Below, piece by piece: positions 8,434-17,466 of a DNA stretch of 64,000 nucleotides. Positions within the stretch are counted from its first letter, which is position 1. Every line of letters begins with the position of its first letter. Both the position numbers and the translations under genes were made by a program. Source of the stretch: Gluconacetobacter liquefaciens (GTDB taxonomy: Bacteria; Pseudomonadota; Alphaproteobacteria; Acetobacterales; Acetobacteraceae); the NCBI RefSeq assembly GCF_003350405.1, contig NZ_QQAW01000003.1, positions 1 through 64,000 on the forward strand, read 5' to 3'. The notes below the pieces were generated by a model. That model ran no database searches. It was not told the DNA's origin and saw only the letters and a list, made by a program, of their open reading frames with translations.

Positions 8434-10416
8434 TTGCGTCCGCTTTCCAAACGCATTCTCGCCCTTTCCTTGTCCACAGCCCTGGCCACGGTCGGCCTGG
8501 TGGGGCTGTCGCAGAGCGCGGGGGCGGCTGACAGCCAGCCCCAGCCGGAGCCTCTGCCGCTGCCCGATTCCATCCCGGCGCCGCGGGACGTGCCGTTTGG
8601 TGGCACCATCCGGCTGTCGGTCGATGCCACCGACCTGGCGCGTCATATCATGACCGTGCATGAGACCGTGCCGGTGCCGGCCGCGCTCGCGGCGACGGGC
8701 GGCGACCTGCCGCTGTTCTACCCGATGTGGCTGCCGGGCGATCATTCGCCGACCGGTGCGCTCGATCAGTTCGGCGGCCTGGTGGTGAAGGCCGGCGGAA
8801 CGACGCTGCCTTGGCTGCGTGACACTGTCACGGTCAGTGCCTTCCATATTCCCGTGCCCAAGGGGGCGCATACGGTGGATGTGTCGTTCCAACTCCTGTC
8901 GCCGGTTTCGCGCGAAGAAGGGCGCGTGGTGATGACGCCCGCGATGCTGAACGTGCAGTGGAATGCGGTGGCGCTCTATCCGGCCGGGTATTTCACGCGC
9001 CAGATCCCGGTCGAGGCCAGCTTGCGCCTGCCCACGGGCTGGCAGTACGGCACGGCGCTGCGCGCGCAGAGCAAGGCCGGTGACGTCGTGACCTTCAAGC
9101 CGGTGCCGTTCAATACGCTGGTGGATTCCCCGCTGTTCGCCGGGCGGTATTTCCGCCGCATCGACCTGGCGCCGGGTGCCGCCGTGCCGGTGGCGCTGAA
9201 CCTCGTGGCGGACAAGCCGGGGGAACTGGAGGTGACCGATGCCCAGATCGCGGCGCATCGTGCGCTGGTGACGCAGGCGAACCTGCTCTACGGCTCGCAT
9301 CATTACGATCATTATGACTTCCTGCTCGCGCTGACCGAGGAACTCGGCGGGATCGGGCTGGAGCATCATCAGTCGAGCGAAAATAGCGGTCCGCGCGGCT
9401 ATTTTACCGAATGGGACAAGACGTTCGCGACCCGCGACCTGCTGGCGCATGAATACACCCACTCGTGGAACGGCAAATACCGCCGGCCGGCCGGCCTGTG
9501 GGCGCCGAACTTCAATACCCCCCAGCGTGGGACGGGCCTGTGGGTCTATGAAGGGCAGACCCAGTATCGGGGGTATGTCCTGGCGGCGCGTGCGGGCCTG
9601 ATGACGGCACCGCAGGTGATCGAGGCGCTGGCCGAGGTGGGGGCGGTGTATGACACGCGCCGCGGACGCACCTGGCGGCCGCTGATCGATACGACGAACG
9701 ACCCGGTGATCGCGCGACGTGCGCCGCTGTCGTGGCGGAGCTGGCAGCGGAGCGAGGATTACTACTCCGAAGGCCAGCTCATCTGGCTGGATGCCGACAC
9801 GCTGATCCGCCAGCTTTCCGGTGGCAAGCATTCGCTGGACGATGTGGCGCGTCATTTCTTCGGCACCAATGATGGCAGCTTCATCACCAGCACCTATGAG
9901 TTCGACGACGTGGTGAAGGCGCTGAACGACATCCAACCCTATGACTGGGCGACGTTCCTGCATCAGCGGCTGGACAAGACTTCGGAGCACGCACCGCTGG
10001 ACGGGTTCACGCGCGGTGGCTACCGGCTGGTCTATACGGATCAACCCAACAAATATGTCGCGTCGTTCGCCAACGTGCGGCATGTGGCGGATTTCGCTTT
10101 CTCGCTGGGCCTCACGATCGGCAAGAGCGGCACGCTGGGCAATGTGGAATGGGGCAGCCCCGCCTGGCAGGCCGGCATAACCCGCGATGCGAAGGTGATC
10201 GCGGTGAACGGCGAGGCGTATGACCCCGACGTGCTGCGTGAGGCGATCGTCGAAGCGAAGGATGCGCACGCCGCGCCGATCGCTCTGCTGCTGCAGGAAG
10301 GCGATCGCTATGTGACGGTCTCGGTCCCGTATCATGGCGGGCTGCGCTATCCGCATCTGGAGCGTGTGGACGGCAAGCCGGACATGCTGGCCGATATTCT
10401 GGCGCCGCGTCACTGA
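8434..10416 (+). CDS. M61 glycyl-aminopeptidase family metalloprotease with PDZ domain, exported
   Basis: This 660-residue protein starts at TTG: AAAGG lies 8 bases upstream and no ATG precedes the signal peptide (MRPLSKRILALSLSTALATV, cut near AGAA). An N-terminal beta domain leads to the catalytic motif HEYTHSWNGK with H339-E-x-x-H343, the M61 signature HExxHxWNxK. A PDZ-like domain around residues 550-610 (SLGLTIGKSG, WQAGITRDAKVIAVNG) is usual for the family. M61 enzymes are zinc aminopeptidases that favour N-terminal Gly or Ala; here it would act in the periplasm. It stands alone, 72 bp before the TRIC-like gene. Confidence 0.9.
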   Translation: MRPLSKRILALSLSTALATVGLVGLSQSAGAADSQPQPEPLPLPDSIPAPRDVPFGGTIRLSVDATDLARHIMTVHETVPVPAALAATGGDLPLFYPMWLPGDHSPTGALDQFGGLVVKAGGTTLPWLRDTVTVSAFHIPVPKGAHTVDVSFQLLSPVSREEGRVVMTPAMLNVQWNAVALYPAGYFTRQIPVEASLRLPTGWQYGTALRAQSKAGDVVTFKPVPFNTLVDSPLFAGRYFRRIDLAPGAAVPVALNLVADKPGELEVTDAQIAAHRALVTQANLLYGSHHYDHYDFLLALTEELGGIGLEHHQSSENSGPRGYFTEWDKTFATRDLLAHEYTHSWNGKYRRPAGLWAPNFNTPQRGTGLWVYEGQTQYRGYVLAARAGLMTAPQVIEALAEVGAVYDTRRGRTWRPLIDTTNDPVIARRAPLSWRSWQRSEDYYSEGQLIWLDADTLIRQLSGGKHSLDDVARHFFGTNDGSFITSTYEFDDVVKALNDIQPYDWATFLHQRLDKTSEHAPLDGFTRGGYRLVYTDQPNKYVASFANVRHVADFAFSLGLTIGKSGTLGNVEWGSPAWQAGITRDAKVIAVNGEAYDPDVLREAIVEAKDAHAAPIALLLQEGDRYVTVSVPYHGGLRYPHLERVDGKPDMLADILAPRH

Positions 10417-10488
10417 AGACTGGAGGAGGGGGGCTGATGCGCGGGCGTTTCGGCTTCCCTCCGCCGGGCGGGGCTGGCGGATTCTGAC

Positions 10489-11115
10489 ATGCGTCCGACC
10501 CTGGCCTCGGTCGTGTTGGTTGCCGATCTGACGGGGACCCTGGTGTTCGCGGCGGAAGGCGCGATGGTGGCATCCGCCCGCCATCTCGATCTGTTCGGTA
10601 TCATGGTGCTGGCCTGCGTGGTCGCCCTGGGTGGCGGCATGATCCGCGACGTGCTGATCGGCGCCGCGCCGCCCAGCGCGATCCGCGACTGGCGCTATCC
10701 GGCGCTCGCCTTCCTGACCGGACTGGTGGTGTTTCTTCTTCCGCCCGCCATGCGGCTGGCGCCGGGGGGGACGGTGCTGGCGGTGTTGGATGCAGCGGGC
10801 CTGGCGCTGTTTGCCGTCGCGGGGGCCGAGAAGGCCCTGTCACGTGGCGTCGGCCCGCTGGGATCGGCCCTGATGGGCATGGTAACCGGCGTGGGCGGCG
10901 GTGTGATGCGTGACCTGCTGCTGGCGCGCGTACCGCTGATCCTGGTTTCGGACATTTATGCCACCGCCGCGCTGGCCGGCGCGGCGGTGGTCGTCGCCAG
11001 CCGGAGGCTGGCGGTACCGGTGGCCTGGGGGGCCGTGGCGGGTGGGCTGGTCTGCTTCGGCCTGCGGCTGACGGCCCTGCGCTATGGCTGGAACCTGCCG
11101 GGGGCTGCGCATTGA
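10489..11115 (+). CDS. TRIC-family (UPF0126/YadS-like) membrane channel protein
   Basis: This 208-residue, almost entirely hydrophobic protein has seven predicted helices in two repeats. Each repeat contains the conserved glycine-rich turn: GGGMIRDVLIG in the first and GVGGGVMRDLLLARVP in the second. These are the signature of bacterial trimeric intracellular cation channel homologues (PF03458), which conduct monovalent cations in vitro. The physiological role in bacteria is uncertain. It lies in the plus direction after the M61 peptidase, but a 72-bp gap and no shared function give little context. Confidence 0.88.
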   Translation: MRPTLASVVLVADLTGTLVFAAEGAMVASARHLDLFGIMVLACVVALGGGMIRDVLIGAAPPSAIRDWRYPALAFLTGLVVFLLPPAMRLAPGGTVLAVLDAAGLALFAVAGAEKALSRGVGPLGSALMGMVTGVGGGVMRDLLLARVPLILVSDIYATAALAGAAVVVASRRLAVPVAWGAVAGGLVCFGLRLTALRYGWNLPGAAH

Positions 11116-11248
11116 GCCTTTCTGGACCTGCACGATGGCTGCGGTCCTGAAGGGCCGTTTCTGCGCATCCGCGCATATTGCCGGACAGGCTCTTATTAAT
11201 CCTGTGTCGGGTGTATGCTGTATTCCGCATGAACGGGCGGGAGAGACC

Positions 11249-12103
11249 ATGCGACGTCGGACGATGCTGCTGGGGGCGGCGATGCTTCCCGTTCCGGCAT
11301 GGGCGCGGGGCGGCCGGACCGTGGACGTCCTGTATGCCGGATCGCTGCTGAAACTGATGGAGCGGGGGATTGCTCCCGCCTTCGACGCGGCTGGCGATGA
11401 TATCTTTCGCGGCTACGCGGGCGGCTCGGGGGCCCTTGTCAACCAGATCCGGGGCGGGTTGCGGCGGGGTGATGTGTTTATCAGTGCCGATCCGGCCCTG
11501 AATGGCCGGCTGGGCGACCAGGCAGGCTGGTATATCGTCTTCGCACGCTCGCCGCTGGTGATCGGGTACAACCCGCAAAGCGCCATCGCCGACGCCTTGC
11601 GGACACGGCCCTGGTATGAAGCGCTGCAATTGCCCGGTGTCCGGATCGGCCGGACCGACCCGGCGCTGGACCCGAAAGGCGCGCTGACTGTCCGCATGCT
11701 TCAGCAGGCTGAGGCCTTCTATCATCAGCCAGGCCTTGCAGCACGGATCATGGGTACCGACCGGGGTGTCGATCGGTCCGGGCAGGTGCGGCCGGAGGAA
11801 AATCTGGTCGGGCGCCTGCAATCGGGGCAGATCGATGTCGGTTTCTTCTACGCGCTGGAAACAACCGACCTGAAAATTCCAAGCGTGGCATTGCCGCCTG
11901 AATTGTCTCTGGCAGCCCGGTATTCGGTCACGATCCTGAAGAATGCGCCGAACCCGGACGGCGCAGCACGGTTCGTCGCCTTCCTGCTGGGCAAGGAGGG
12001 CAGCGCCGTCATGCGGCAGCATGGGCTGGAGACAATGGTGCCCGTTCTTGCCGGGGATGACAGGACGCTGCCCGTTCTTCTGCGGCCGGTCCTTCGCCCC
12101 TGA
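11249..12103 (+). CDS. Molybdate/tungstate-type ABC transporter substrate-binding protein
   Basis: This 284-residue exported binding protein starts at ATG 11249 after a GGGAGAG ribosome site. A basic, short leader (MRRRTMLLGAAMLPVPAWARGG) precedes VDVLYAGSLLKLMERGIAPAF, which matches the N-terminal lobe of ModA/WtpA-type oxyanion receptors (VxxAGSL...). Family-typical segments follow: GGSGALVNQIRGG, DVFISADP and YNPQSAIADAL. It would capture an oxyanion, probably tungstate or molybdate, in the periplasm for the transporter encoded 3 bp downstream. Assignment between molybdate, tungstate and sulfate-like ligands is not possible by eye. Confidence 0.82.
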   Translation: MRRRTMLLGAAMLPVPAWARGGRTVDVLYAGSLLKLMERGIAPAFDAAGDDIFRGYAGGSGALVNQIRGGLRRGDVFISADPALNGRLGDQAGWYIVFARSPLVIGYNPQSAIADALRTRPWYEALQLPGVRIGRTDPALDPKGALTVRMLQQAEAFYHQPGLAARIMGTDRGVDRSGQVRPEENLVGRLQSGQIDVGFFYALETTDLKIPSVALPPELSLAARYSVTILKNAPNPDGAARFVAFLLGKEGSAVMRQHGLETMVPVLAGDDRTLPVLLRPVLRP

Positions 12104-12105
12104 CC

Positions 12106-13941
12106 ATGCGCGCCATGCGGCCGATGCCCCGTGCGGTAAAGGGGCTGGCCTGCCTTCTCGGCCTGTGGCTGCTGGCGCCCTTCGTGGCGGGCATGGTGCG
12201 GTTGGGCGATGCCGACTGGTCCGGCGTGGATCGGGCCGGATTGGTCCGGGCCGCCGGTGTGTCGATGGCCAGTGCCGGGGTGGCGACGCTGCTGATCGGG
12301 CTGTTCGGCATTCCGCTGGGCTATGTACTGGCGCGGGGGCGCGGCTGGTGGACGGTGTGGCTGGGCGGGGTGGTGCAGTTGCCGCTCGCCCTGCCGCCGC
12401 TGGCCGGCGGCGTGCTGCTGCTGTTTCTGCTGGGTTATGGCGGCCCGCTGGGCGGGCTGGGGCTGAGCGAGCATTTCGGCGGCATCGTCGCGGCCGAGAT
12501 GTTCGTCGCGGCACCGTTCCTGATCATTGCCGCACGCTCGGCCTTCGCGGCGGTCGATCCGGTGCTGGAGGACGTGGCAGCGACGTTGGGGCACCGGCCG
12601 GGCGCCATCTTCCGTCGCGTGAGCCTGCCGCTGGCGTGGCGGCCGATCCTGGCCGGACTGGTTCTGGCGTGGCTGCGGGCCTTCGGCGAATTCGGCGCAA
12701 CGGTCATGCTCGCCTATCATCCTTATTCCCTGCCGGTCTTTACCTATGTCGCGTTCGGCGAGGCGGGATTGCCGGCCATGTTGCCGGTGCTGGCACCGAC
12801 CCTGCTACTGGCCGGGCTGCTGATGGTGGCGGGGCACTGGCTGACGCGCCCCGTCGCCCGTGGTGCCGCGCCCCGCATGGCCCCGTTGCCTCTTCCGGCC
12901 ACGCGGGAGAGGGCCGAAGCATCGCCGCGCCACTTGGCCCTGGCGATCCACCGTGACCTGCCGGGCTTTACCCTCGACGTGACGCTGGAAAGCCGGACGC
13001 GGCGCATTGCCATACTCGGACCGTCCGGATCGGGCAAATCAATGACCTTGCGGGCGATCGCGGGGCTGGAGGATGTGGCCGGACAGGTGCGGCTGGATGG
13101 GGGCGACCTGTCGCCGCTGCCGCCGGAGCAGCGTGCGGTTGCCTATGTTCCGCAGGGCTATGCGTTGCCGGCGCATCTGACAGTGGCGCGGCAGGTGACG
13201 TTCGCGACCGATTGTGTGCCGGAGCGGGCTGCGGCCTGGATGGGCGCACTGGGGCTCGAGGCGTTGTCGGGGCGTTATCCTGCCGAACTCTCGCCCGGCC
13301 AGCGACAGAGGGTGGCGCTGGCGCGTGCCCTGTCGCGACGCCGTGTGGATCTGGTGTTGCTGGACGAGCCGTTCTCGGCGCTGGATGCGCCCCTGCGCGC
13401 GCGGCTGCGGCGGGAGGTTCTGGCCGTGCTGCGCGGCATGGAGGCGCTGACGGTATTGGTGACCCATGACCCGGCAGAGGCGCTGGCGATGGCGGAGGAA
13501 CTCGTGCTGCTCGATGGTGGCCGCGTGATCCGCGCTGGACCGACCGCAGATGTGTTCGCCCGGCCGGGCAGCGAACTGGCCGCCCGCCTGCTGGGGGCGG
13601 AGGCGATCGGCGATGGTGTGATGCTGCCGGACGGGCGGATCGATCTGGGGCAGGGCGTGGGCCTGCTGGTGCGGCACCCGGTAGGCGAGGGGGCGGATTT
13701 GCCGCCAACGGGGACGCGCGTACGCTGGTCGGCGCGGCCCTACCAGATCCGACTGGCGAAAGATGGCGCCTATCCGGCGCGCATCCTGTGGCGGGGGACG
13801 GTGCGCGACGGCCAGCGCCCGACGAGATTGCGTCTGGGTGATGCCGAACTGGAGATCCTGGCCGATCCGTCCTGCGAGGCGGATGGCGCGTGCCGGGTGA
13901 CTATCGACCCCGGTTGTCTACAGGTCTGGCCTGCCGCCTGA
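12106..13941 (+). CDS. Fused ABC transporter permease-ATPase for an oxyanion (ModB-ModC-like)
   Basis: One 611-residue polypeptide joins two usually separate subunits. Residues about 10-250 are a ModB-like permease with roughly six helices and the EAA loop (VLEDVAATLGHRPGAIFRRV, 153-172). A Pro/Arg-rich linker at 250-275 leads to a complete ATPase: Walker A GPSGSGKS 305-312, Q-loop Gln350, signature LSPGQ 395-399, Walker B LVLLDEP 416-422 and switch His454. Residues about 510-611 resemble the C-terminal regulatory (TOBE-like) region of ModC. The frame is continuous through the junction. The gene starts 3 bp after the binding-protein stop, so both form one operon. A sequencing error that removed a stop is unlikely because the linker is in frame and compositionally normal. 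Confidence 0.88.
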   Translation: MRAMRPMPRAVKGLACLLGLWLLAPFVAGMVRLGDADWSGVDRAGLVRAAGVSMASAGVATLLIGLFGIPLGYVLARGRGWWTVWLGGVVQLPLALPPLAGGVLLLFLLGYGGPLGGLGLSEHFGGIVAAEMFVAAPFLIIAARSAFAAVDPVLEDVAATLGHRPGAIFRRVSLPLAWRPILAGLVLAWLRAFGEFGATVMLAYHPYSLPVFTYVAFGEAGLPAMLPVLAPTLLLAGLLMVAGHWLTRPVARGAAPRMAPLPLPATRERAEASPRHLALAIHRDLPGFTLDVTLESRTRRIAILGPSGSGKSMTLRAIAGLEDVAGQVRLDGGDLSPLPPEQRAVAYVPQGYALPAHLTVARQVTFATDCVPERAAAWMGALGLEALSGRYPAELSPGQRQRVALARALSRRRVDLVLLDEPFSALDAPLRARLRREVLAVLRGMEALTVLVTHDPAEALAMAEELVLLDGGRVIRAGPTADVFARPGSELAARLLGAEAIGDGVMLPDGRIDLGQGVGLLVRHPVGEGADLPPTGTRVRWSARPYQIRLAKDGAYPARILWRGTVRDGQRPTRLRLGDAELEILADPSCEADGACRVTIDPGCLQVWPAA

Positions 13942-13964
13942 TGCCCGGGTTTGGGGGGAGTAGA

Positions 13965-15401
13965 TCAGACGATGCCGGTGGCCTCGCTGGTTACGGGTGC
14001 CTGAATGGCGTCGCGCACGATATGCAGTGCCCGCTCCAGAGTCGGGCGGTCGTCTGGAGCGCCGAGGCAGATGCGCAGACCGGATTCTGCGTCACGGGAC
14101 ACGCTGCAGGCTTCGGGCGGCGTCAGTTCAACGCCGGCGCGCAGGGCGTGGTTCAGGGTACGTTGGGCTGCGAGTGGAGAGAGTGGCACCCAGACATGGG
14201 GCGAGCGTGCCGCGCCCGGATTGTTCATGGCTGGTCCCAGGATCTGGCGCGCCATGGATACTCTCGTGGCGGTTTCGGCCTGCACCGCGTCCGCGACGGC
14301 GTCGGCAGTGCCGTCCGCCACCCAGCGCGCGAAGATCATGCCGCCGAGTGCCGGCGGGCAATAGCCCAGCGCGCGGATGCCCCGCATGATCTTCTCGCGC
14401 GCCACATTGGGCGGCAGTGTGACGAAGGCCAGGCGAAAGCCCGGACAGATTCCCTTGGAAATGCTGGCGAGATAGACGGTACGTTCAGGCGCGATGGCGG
14501 CGAGCGGCGGCGGACGGTCGGCGGGATCGGCATAAATATAATAAGCGTCGTCCTCGAAGATGGTCAGGTCGTGCTGCCGGGCGATCCGCGCGATGTCCTG
14601 CCGTCGGGAGGGGCTCATGGTCCGGGTGGTTGGGTTCTGCAGGGTCGGTACCGTAAACAATACGCGGGCGCGGGTCTCGATGGCGGCGCGTTCCAGCGCG
14701 GACGGGATCAACCCTTCCTCGTCCATCGCCACCCCGCGCAATGTCAGGCCCATATGTTCGGCGGCGGTGCAGGCACCGTAGAAGGTGGCGGACTCGCACA
14801 GCACAATGTCGCCCGGTCGGCAGAGCGAGGACAGCACCAGCGTGATCGCGTGCTGGCCGCCATTGCACTGGATCAGATCGGCCGGGTCGCACGCCAGGCC
14901 ATGGCGGCGCGCCAGCCACGTCGCGCCGGCTTCGCGTACCGAGCGCAGGCCGCTGGCCTGGATATACTGGACGGCGAAATCCAGTTCTCCGGTGGTGGCC
15001 AGATCCGCCACCGCGCGTTCAAGAGCCCGGGATAATCCGACACGCGGCGGGATGTTGCAGCGCAGGTCGATGCTGGCGCCCCGTGGATGGCCTGCCTCCG
15101 GGGTGGAGGTGGATGGAACCGGATCGAAGCTGGTAGCGATCGTGATGTCGGGGCTTGCCCCGCGAATGAAGGACCCACGGCCGACATGGGCCAGCAGCAG
15201 GCCCCGCCGCTCGGCTTCGGCATAGGCCTTGGTCACGGTGCCGACGCTGAGCCCGAGAGTATGCGCCAGATCGCGCTGGGCAGGCAGCCGGCTGCCTGCC
15301 GGCAGGATGCCGGTCGCGATATCCCGTTCCAGTGCGTCGGTCAAACGGGAATAGAGCGGGCCGGGTGGAGGCGGAATGTCAGGGCGCCAGATGGGGGGCA
15401 T
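13965..15401 (-). CDS. MocR-type (GntR HTH plus aminotransferase) transcriptional regulator
   Basis: This 478-residue regulator has an N-terminal GntR winged helix (residues about 15-80: YSRLTDALERDIATGILPAGSRLPAQRDLAHTLGLSVGTVTKAY, quoted here in two parts of one domain). It is joined to a fold-type-I aminotransferase domain with the pyridoxal-phosphate lysine K316 in SISKGICPGFR. Proteins of this group (PdxR, GabR, TauR) use the aminotransferase domain to sense PLP or amino-acid adducts. It is tail-to-tail with the ABC fusion gene and divergent from the small membrane protein and PhzF genes. The region between holds inverted repeats that could be its operators. Confidence 0.9.
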   Translation of the reverse strand: MPPIWRPDIPPPPGPLYSRLTDALERDIATGILPAGSRLPAQRDLAHTLGLSVGTVTKAYAEAERRGLLLAHVGRGSFIRGASPDITIATSFDPVPSTSTPEAGHPRGASIDLRCNIPPRVGLSRALERAVADLATTGELDFAVQYIQASGLRSVREAGATWLARRHGLACDPADLIQCNGGQHAITLVLSSLCRPGDIVLCESATFYGACTAAEHMGLTLRGVAMDEEGLIPSALERAAIETRARVLFTVPTLQNPTTRTMSPSRRQDIARIARQHDLTIFEDDAYYIYADPADRPPPLAAIAPERTVYLASISKGICPGFRLAFVTLPPNVAREKIMRGIRALGYCPPALGGMIFARWVADGTADAVADAVQAETATRVSMARQILGPAMNNPGAARSPHVWVPLSPLAAQRTLNHALRAGVELTPPEACSVSRDAESGLRICLGAPDDRPTLERALHIVRDAIQAPVTSEATGIV

Positions 15402-15436
15402 TTGTCCTGCCTTGAACGGTGCATTCAGATTGAACT

Positions 15437-15534
15437 ATGACAATATAACGATTGACCCTCGAAAATCCTAGGACAAAACTAATAATCAGAAGGGGAAATT
15501 AGCATTGTAATAGTACAATGATCGAAATTGTCAT
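15437..15534. promoter_or_regulatory. Candidate MocR operator cluster
   Basis: Three elements lie between the divergent mocR-type gene and the 15601 gene. ATGACAAT occurs at 15437-15444 and its exact reverse complement ATTGTCAT at 15527-15534, 90 bp apart. A perfect 7-bp inverted repeat CATTGTA-ATAG-TACAATG sits at 15503-15520. All share an ATTGT core, as expected of repeated half-sites for one regulator. MocR proteins usually bind paired half-sites at divergent promoters, so self-regulation together with phzF control is a reasonable inference. Confidence 0.5.
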
Positions 15535-15600
15535 GCTCGCCGGGAAATGAATCCCCTGTCGGCGCAGACGGCCTCTTCGTGCCGGTATCGAGGACGATTG

Positions 15601-15903
15601 ATGATGATCATCGCAGGAAAGGAAACGCGATCCACCCGGACGCCGGGCCAGCCACTCCGGCTGCCCGGAGCGGACAGGGTCTGGTCTCATGTCGAATGGG
15701 GCGGGATCGGGCTGGTCATCGCGCTGGGCCTGATTCTGTTGCTCGCGCTGCATGGGGCGTCAGGAGGACGGGGTGAGCCGGTGGAGAAAAATGCCGCGAT
15801 GCGGCTGGCGTACGCGGCGGCCTACCTGCGGGACGTGGCCCATGCGCGATGGCAGCCGGTCCGGCTGGACCACGCCGCGCGGCATGAGCGTGCGACGGTA
15901 TGA
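15601..15903 (+). CDS. Hypothetical small membrane protein
   Basis: A 100-residue protein starting at ATG 15601, with GAGGA 6 bases upstream. An upstream in-frame ATG at 15547 lacks a good ribosome site. It has one clear membrane segment (GGIGLVIALGLILLLALHGA) near residues 36-55 and a basic His/Arg-rich C-terminus. I recognise no family. It lies first in a plus-strand pair, 32 bp before the PhzF-like gene, and opposite the MocR regulator, so the three may form one regulatory unit. Confidence 0.55.
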   Translation: MMIIAGKETRSTRTPGQPLRLPGADRVWSHVEWGGIGLVIALGLILLLALHGASGGRGEPVEKNAAMRLAYAAAYLRDVAHARWQPVRLDHAARHERATV

Positions 15904-15935
15904 TGAATGATCGTGGTAATTCGGAGAAATGACAG

Positions 15936-16778
15936 ATGACGACTTACATCTTTCATCAGGTTGATGTCTTCGCGGCAGCCCCGCTGAAGGGTAATCCGCT
16001 GGCCGTCGTTGCCGGGGCGGACGGGCTGGACGATGCGCAGATGGCGGCCTTCGCGAACTGGATGAATCTGAGCGAGACGACATTCCTGCTGAAACCCACG
16101 CAGCCGGGTGCCGACTACCGGGTGCGGATCTTCACGCCGGAGGAGGAACTGCCGTTCGCCGGTCATCCGACTCTCGGATCGTGCCATGTCTGGCTGGCCA
16201 TGGGCGGCGTACCGCAGGGGCGCGACGTCGTGCAGGAATGCGGCGCCGGGCTGGTGACGGTGCGGCGTGATGCCGACGGGTTCGCCTTCGCCGCGCCACC
16301 CCTGCGCCGGGCTGGGCCTGTCGACGCGGCAGACCTGGCGGCAGTGGCCCGTGGGCTCGGTCTGTCGCCCGATCGGGTGGAGGCTGCGAACTGGGTGGAT
16401 AATGGACCCGGATGGATCGGCTTGATGTTGCGCGACCGTGCGGAACTACTGGCTCTCCGCCCCGATCTGCGGGCCTTGGGCGATTGGCGGGCTGGCCTGG
16501 TCGCACCGTGGGATTGCGCGCGCGACGGCGACGCGGCGCAGTTCGAAGTCCGTGCCTTTATCGGCGGCGAGACGGGATTCGAGGACCCGGTGACCGGCAG
16601 TCTGAATGCGGGACTGGCCAAGTGGCTGATCGGCGCAGGTCTGGCACCTGCATCTTATGTCGCCAGCCAGGGCACGGTAATTGGACGCATGGGGCGTGTA
16701 CGGGTGGCCCGGGACGAGGATGGGCTCTGGATCGGCGGCGAGACCGTGACCCGTATTCGCGGTCAGGTCACGCTTTGA
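15936..16778 (+). CDS. PhzF family isomerase/epimerase-like protein
   Basis: This 280-residue protein has the two-domain diaminopimelate-epimerase-like fold of the PhzF family (PF02567). The N-terminus IFHQVDVFAAAPLKGNPLAVV is characteristic, and the catalytic glutamate is E47 in NLSETTF. Other family segments are RIFTPEEELPFAGHPTLGS and, in the C-terminal half, ETGFEDPVTGSLNAGLA. PhzF isomerises trans-2,3-dihydro-3-hydroxyanthranilate in phenazine producers, but most homologues act elsewhere and no phenazine genes are present here. Control by the divergent MocR protein is suggested by position only. Confidence 0.9.
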   Translation: MTTYIFHQVDVFAAAPLKGNPLAVVAGADGLDDAQMAAFANWMNLSETTFLLKPTQPGADYRVRIFTPEEELPFAGHPTLGSCHVWLAMGGVPQGRDVVQECGAGLVTVRRDADGFAFAAPPLRRAGPVDAADLAAVARGLGLSPDRVEAANWVDNGPGWIGLMLRDRAELLALRPDLRALGDWRAGLVAPWDCARDGDAAQFEVRAFIGGETGFEDPVTGSLNAGLAKWLIGAGLAPASYVASQGTVIGRMGRVRVARDEDGLWIGGETVTRIRGQVTL

Positions 16779-16792
16779 TGGACGCTCCTGGG

Positions 16793-16824
16793 AGAAGATC
16801 AGGAAATTGCTTTTCTGGTCTTCT
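16793..16824. terminator. Bidirectional hairpin between converging genes
   Basis: Arms of 14 bases (AGAAGATCAGGAAA and TTTTCTGGTCTTCT) pair at 12 of 14 positions plus wobbles around a TTGC loop. The element sits between the phzF-like stop and the lysE-like stop. T-rich sequence on either side supports rho-independent termination in both directions. Confidence 0.6.
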
Positions 16825-16825
16825 C

Positions 16826-17452
16826 TTATTTCGGATCGTGCAGCAGAAGGACGCAGCCGAACAGAATAAACAGCGCGCCGCTGGTGCGCTGCATGCGCCG
16901 TCGCCATGCGGCGCGGGACAGCACTGCCGCCAGCCGGGCGCCGCTGCCGGCATAGACGAGGTACCATAGCACTTCCACCACCGCCGAGGTTGCGATCAGC
17001 AGCGTGTATTGCGGGGCCTGGGGTGCGGCGGGGTTGACGAATTGCGGCAGGAACGACGCCGCGAAGATGATCGCCTTGGGGTTGCTGGCGCCGACCAGGA
17101 ACGACGTGCGCAGCGAGGCATGCCAGGGCAAGGGCGGCAGGACGATGCCTTCCGCCTGCGCGGCGGGAGCGTTTGACAGCCAGCCGCGTACGCCGAGCTG
17201 GATCAGGTAGAAAGCACCAGCGAATTTCAGGATCGTGAACAGGATGGGCGAGGCCGCCAGTACGGCGCTGAGCCCCAGTGCCGAGGCCGCCATGAGCGCG
17301 ACCAGCGACAGCAGGCAGCCCGCCATGTCCGGAATCGTCCGCCGCACCCCGTAGCGGATGCTGGCGGTCATGATATGCGTCATGTTCGGCCCCGGAATGG
17401 CCGAGAGCAGAAACACGGCGTTCAGATAGAGCAGCCACGATTGCAGCGTCAT
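16826..17452 (-). CDS. LysE family amino-acid exporter
   Basis: This 208-residue membrane protein has about six helices. It opens with the family pattern WLLYLNAVFLLSAIPGPNMTHIMTASIRYG, where the PGPN/T motif and following Gly-rich turn identify the LysE/RhtB superfamily (PF01810), and a second conserved segment GASNPKAIIFAASFLPQF lies mid-protein. Members export amino acids such as lysine, threonine or homoserine. It lies 14 bp downstream of the threonine aldolase gene on the same strand, so the pair may handle excess threonine or a related amino acid. The substrate is not determined by sequence. Confidence 0.88.
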   Translation of the reverse strand: MTLQSWLLYLNAVFLLSAIPGPNMTHIMTASIRYGVRRTIPDMAGCLLSLVALMAASALGLSAVLAASPILFTILKFAGAFYLIQLGVRGWLSNAPAAQAEGIVLPPLPWHASLRTSFLVGASNPKAIIFAASFLPQFVNPAAPQAPQYTLLIATSAVVEVLWYLVYAGSGARLAAVLSRAAWRRRMQRTSGALFILFGCVLLLHDPK

Positions 17453-17466
17453 GACGGGGCGGGTTC

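Noticed and set aside
11848-12720. 290-codon minus-strand frame over the ABC fusion gene
   Set aside because: Gln/Arg-rich low-complexity sequence in the antisense of a motif-complete gene.
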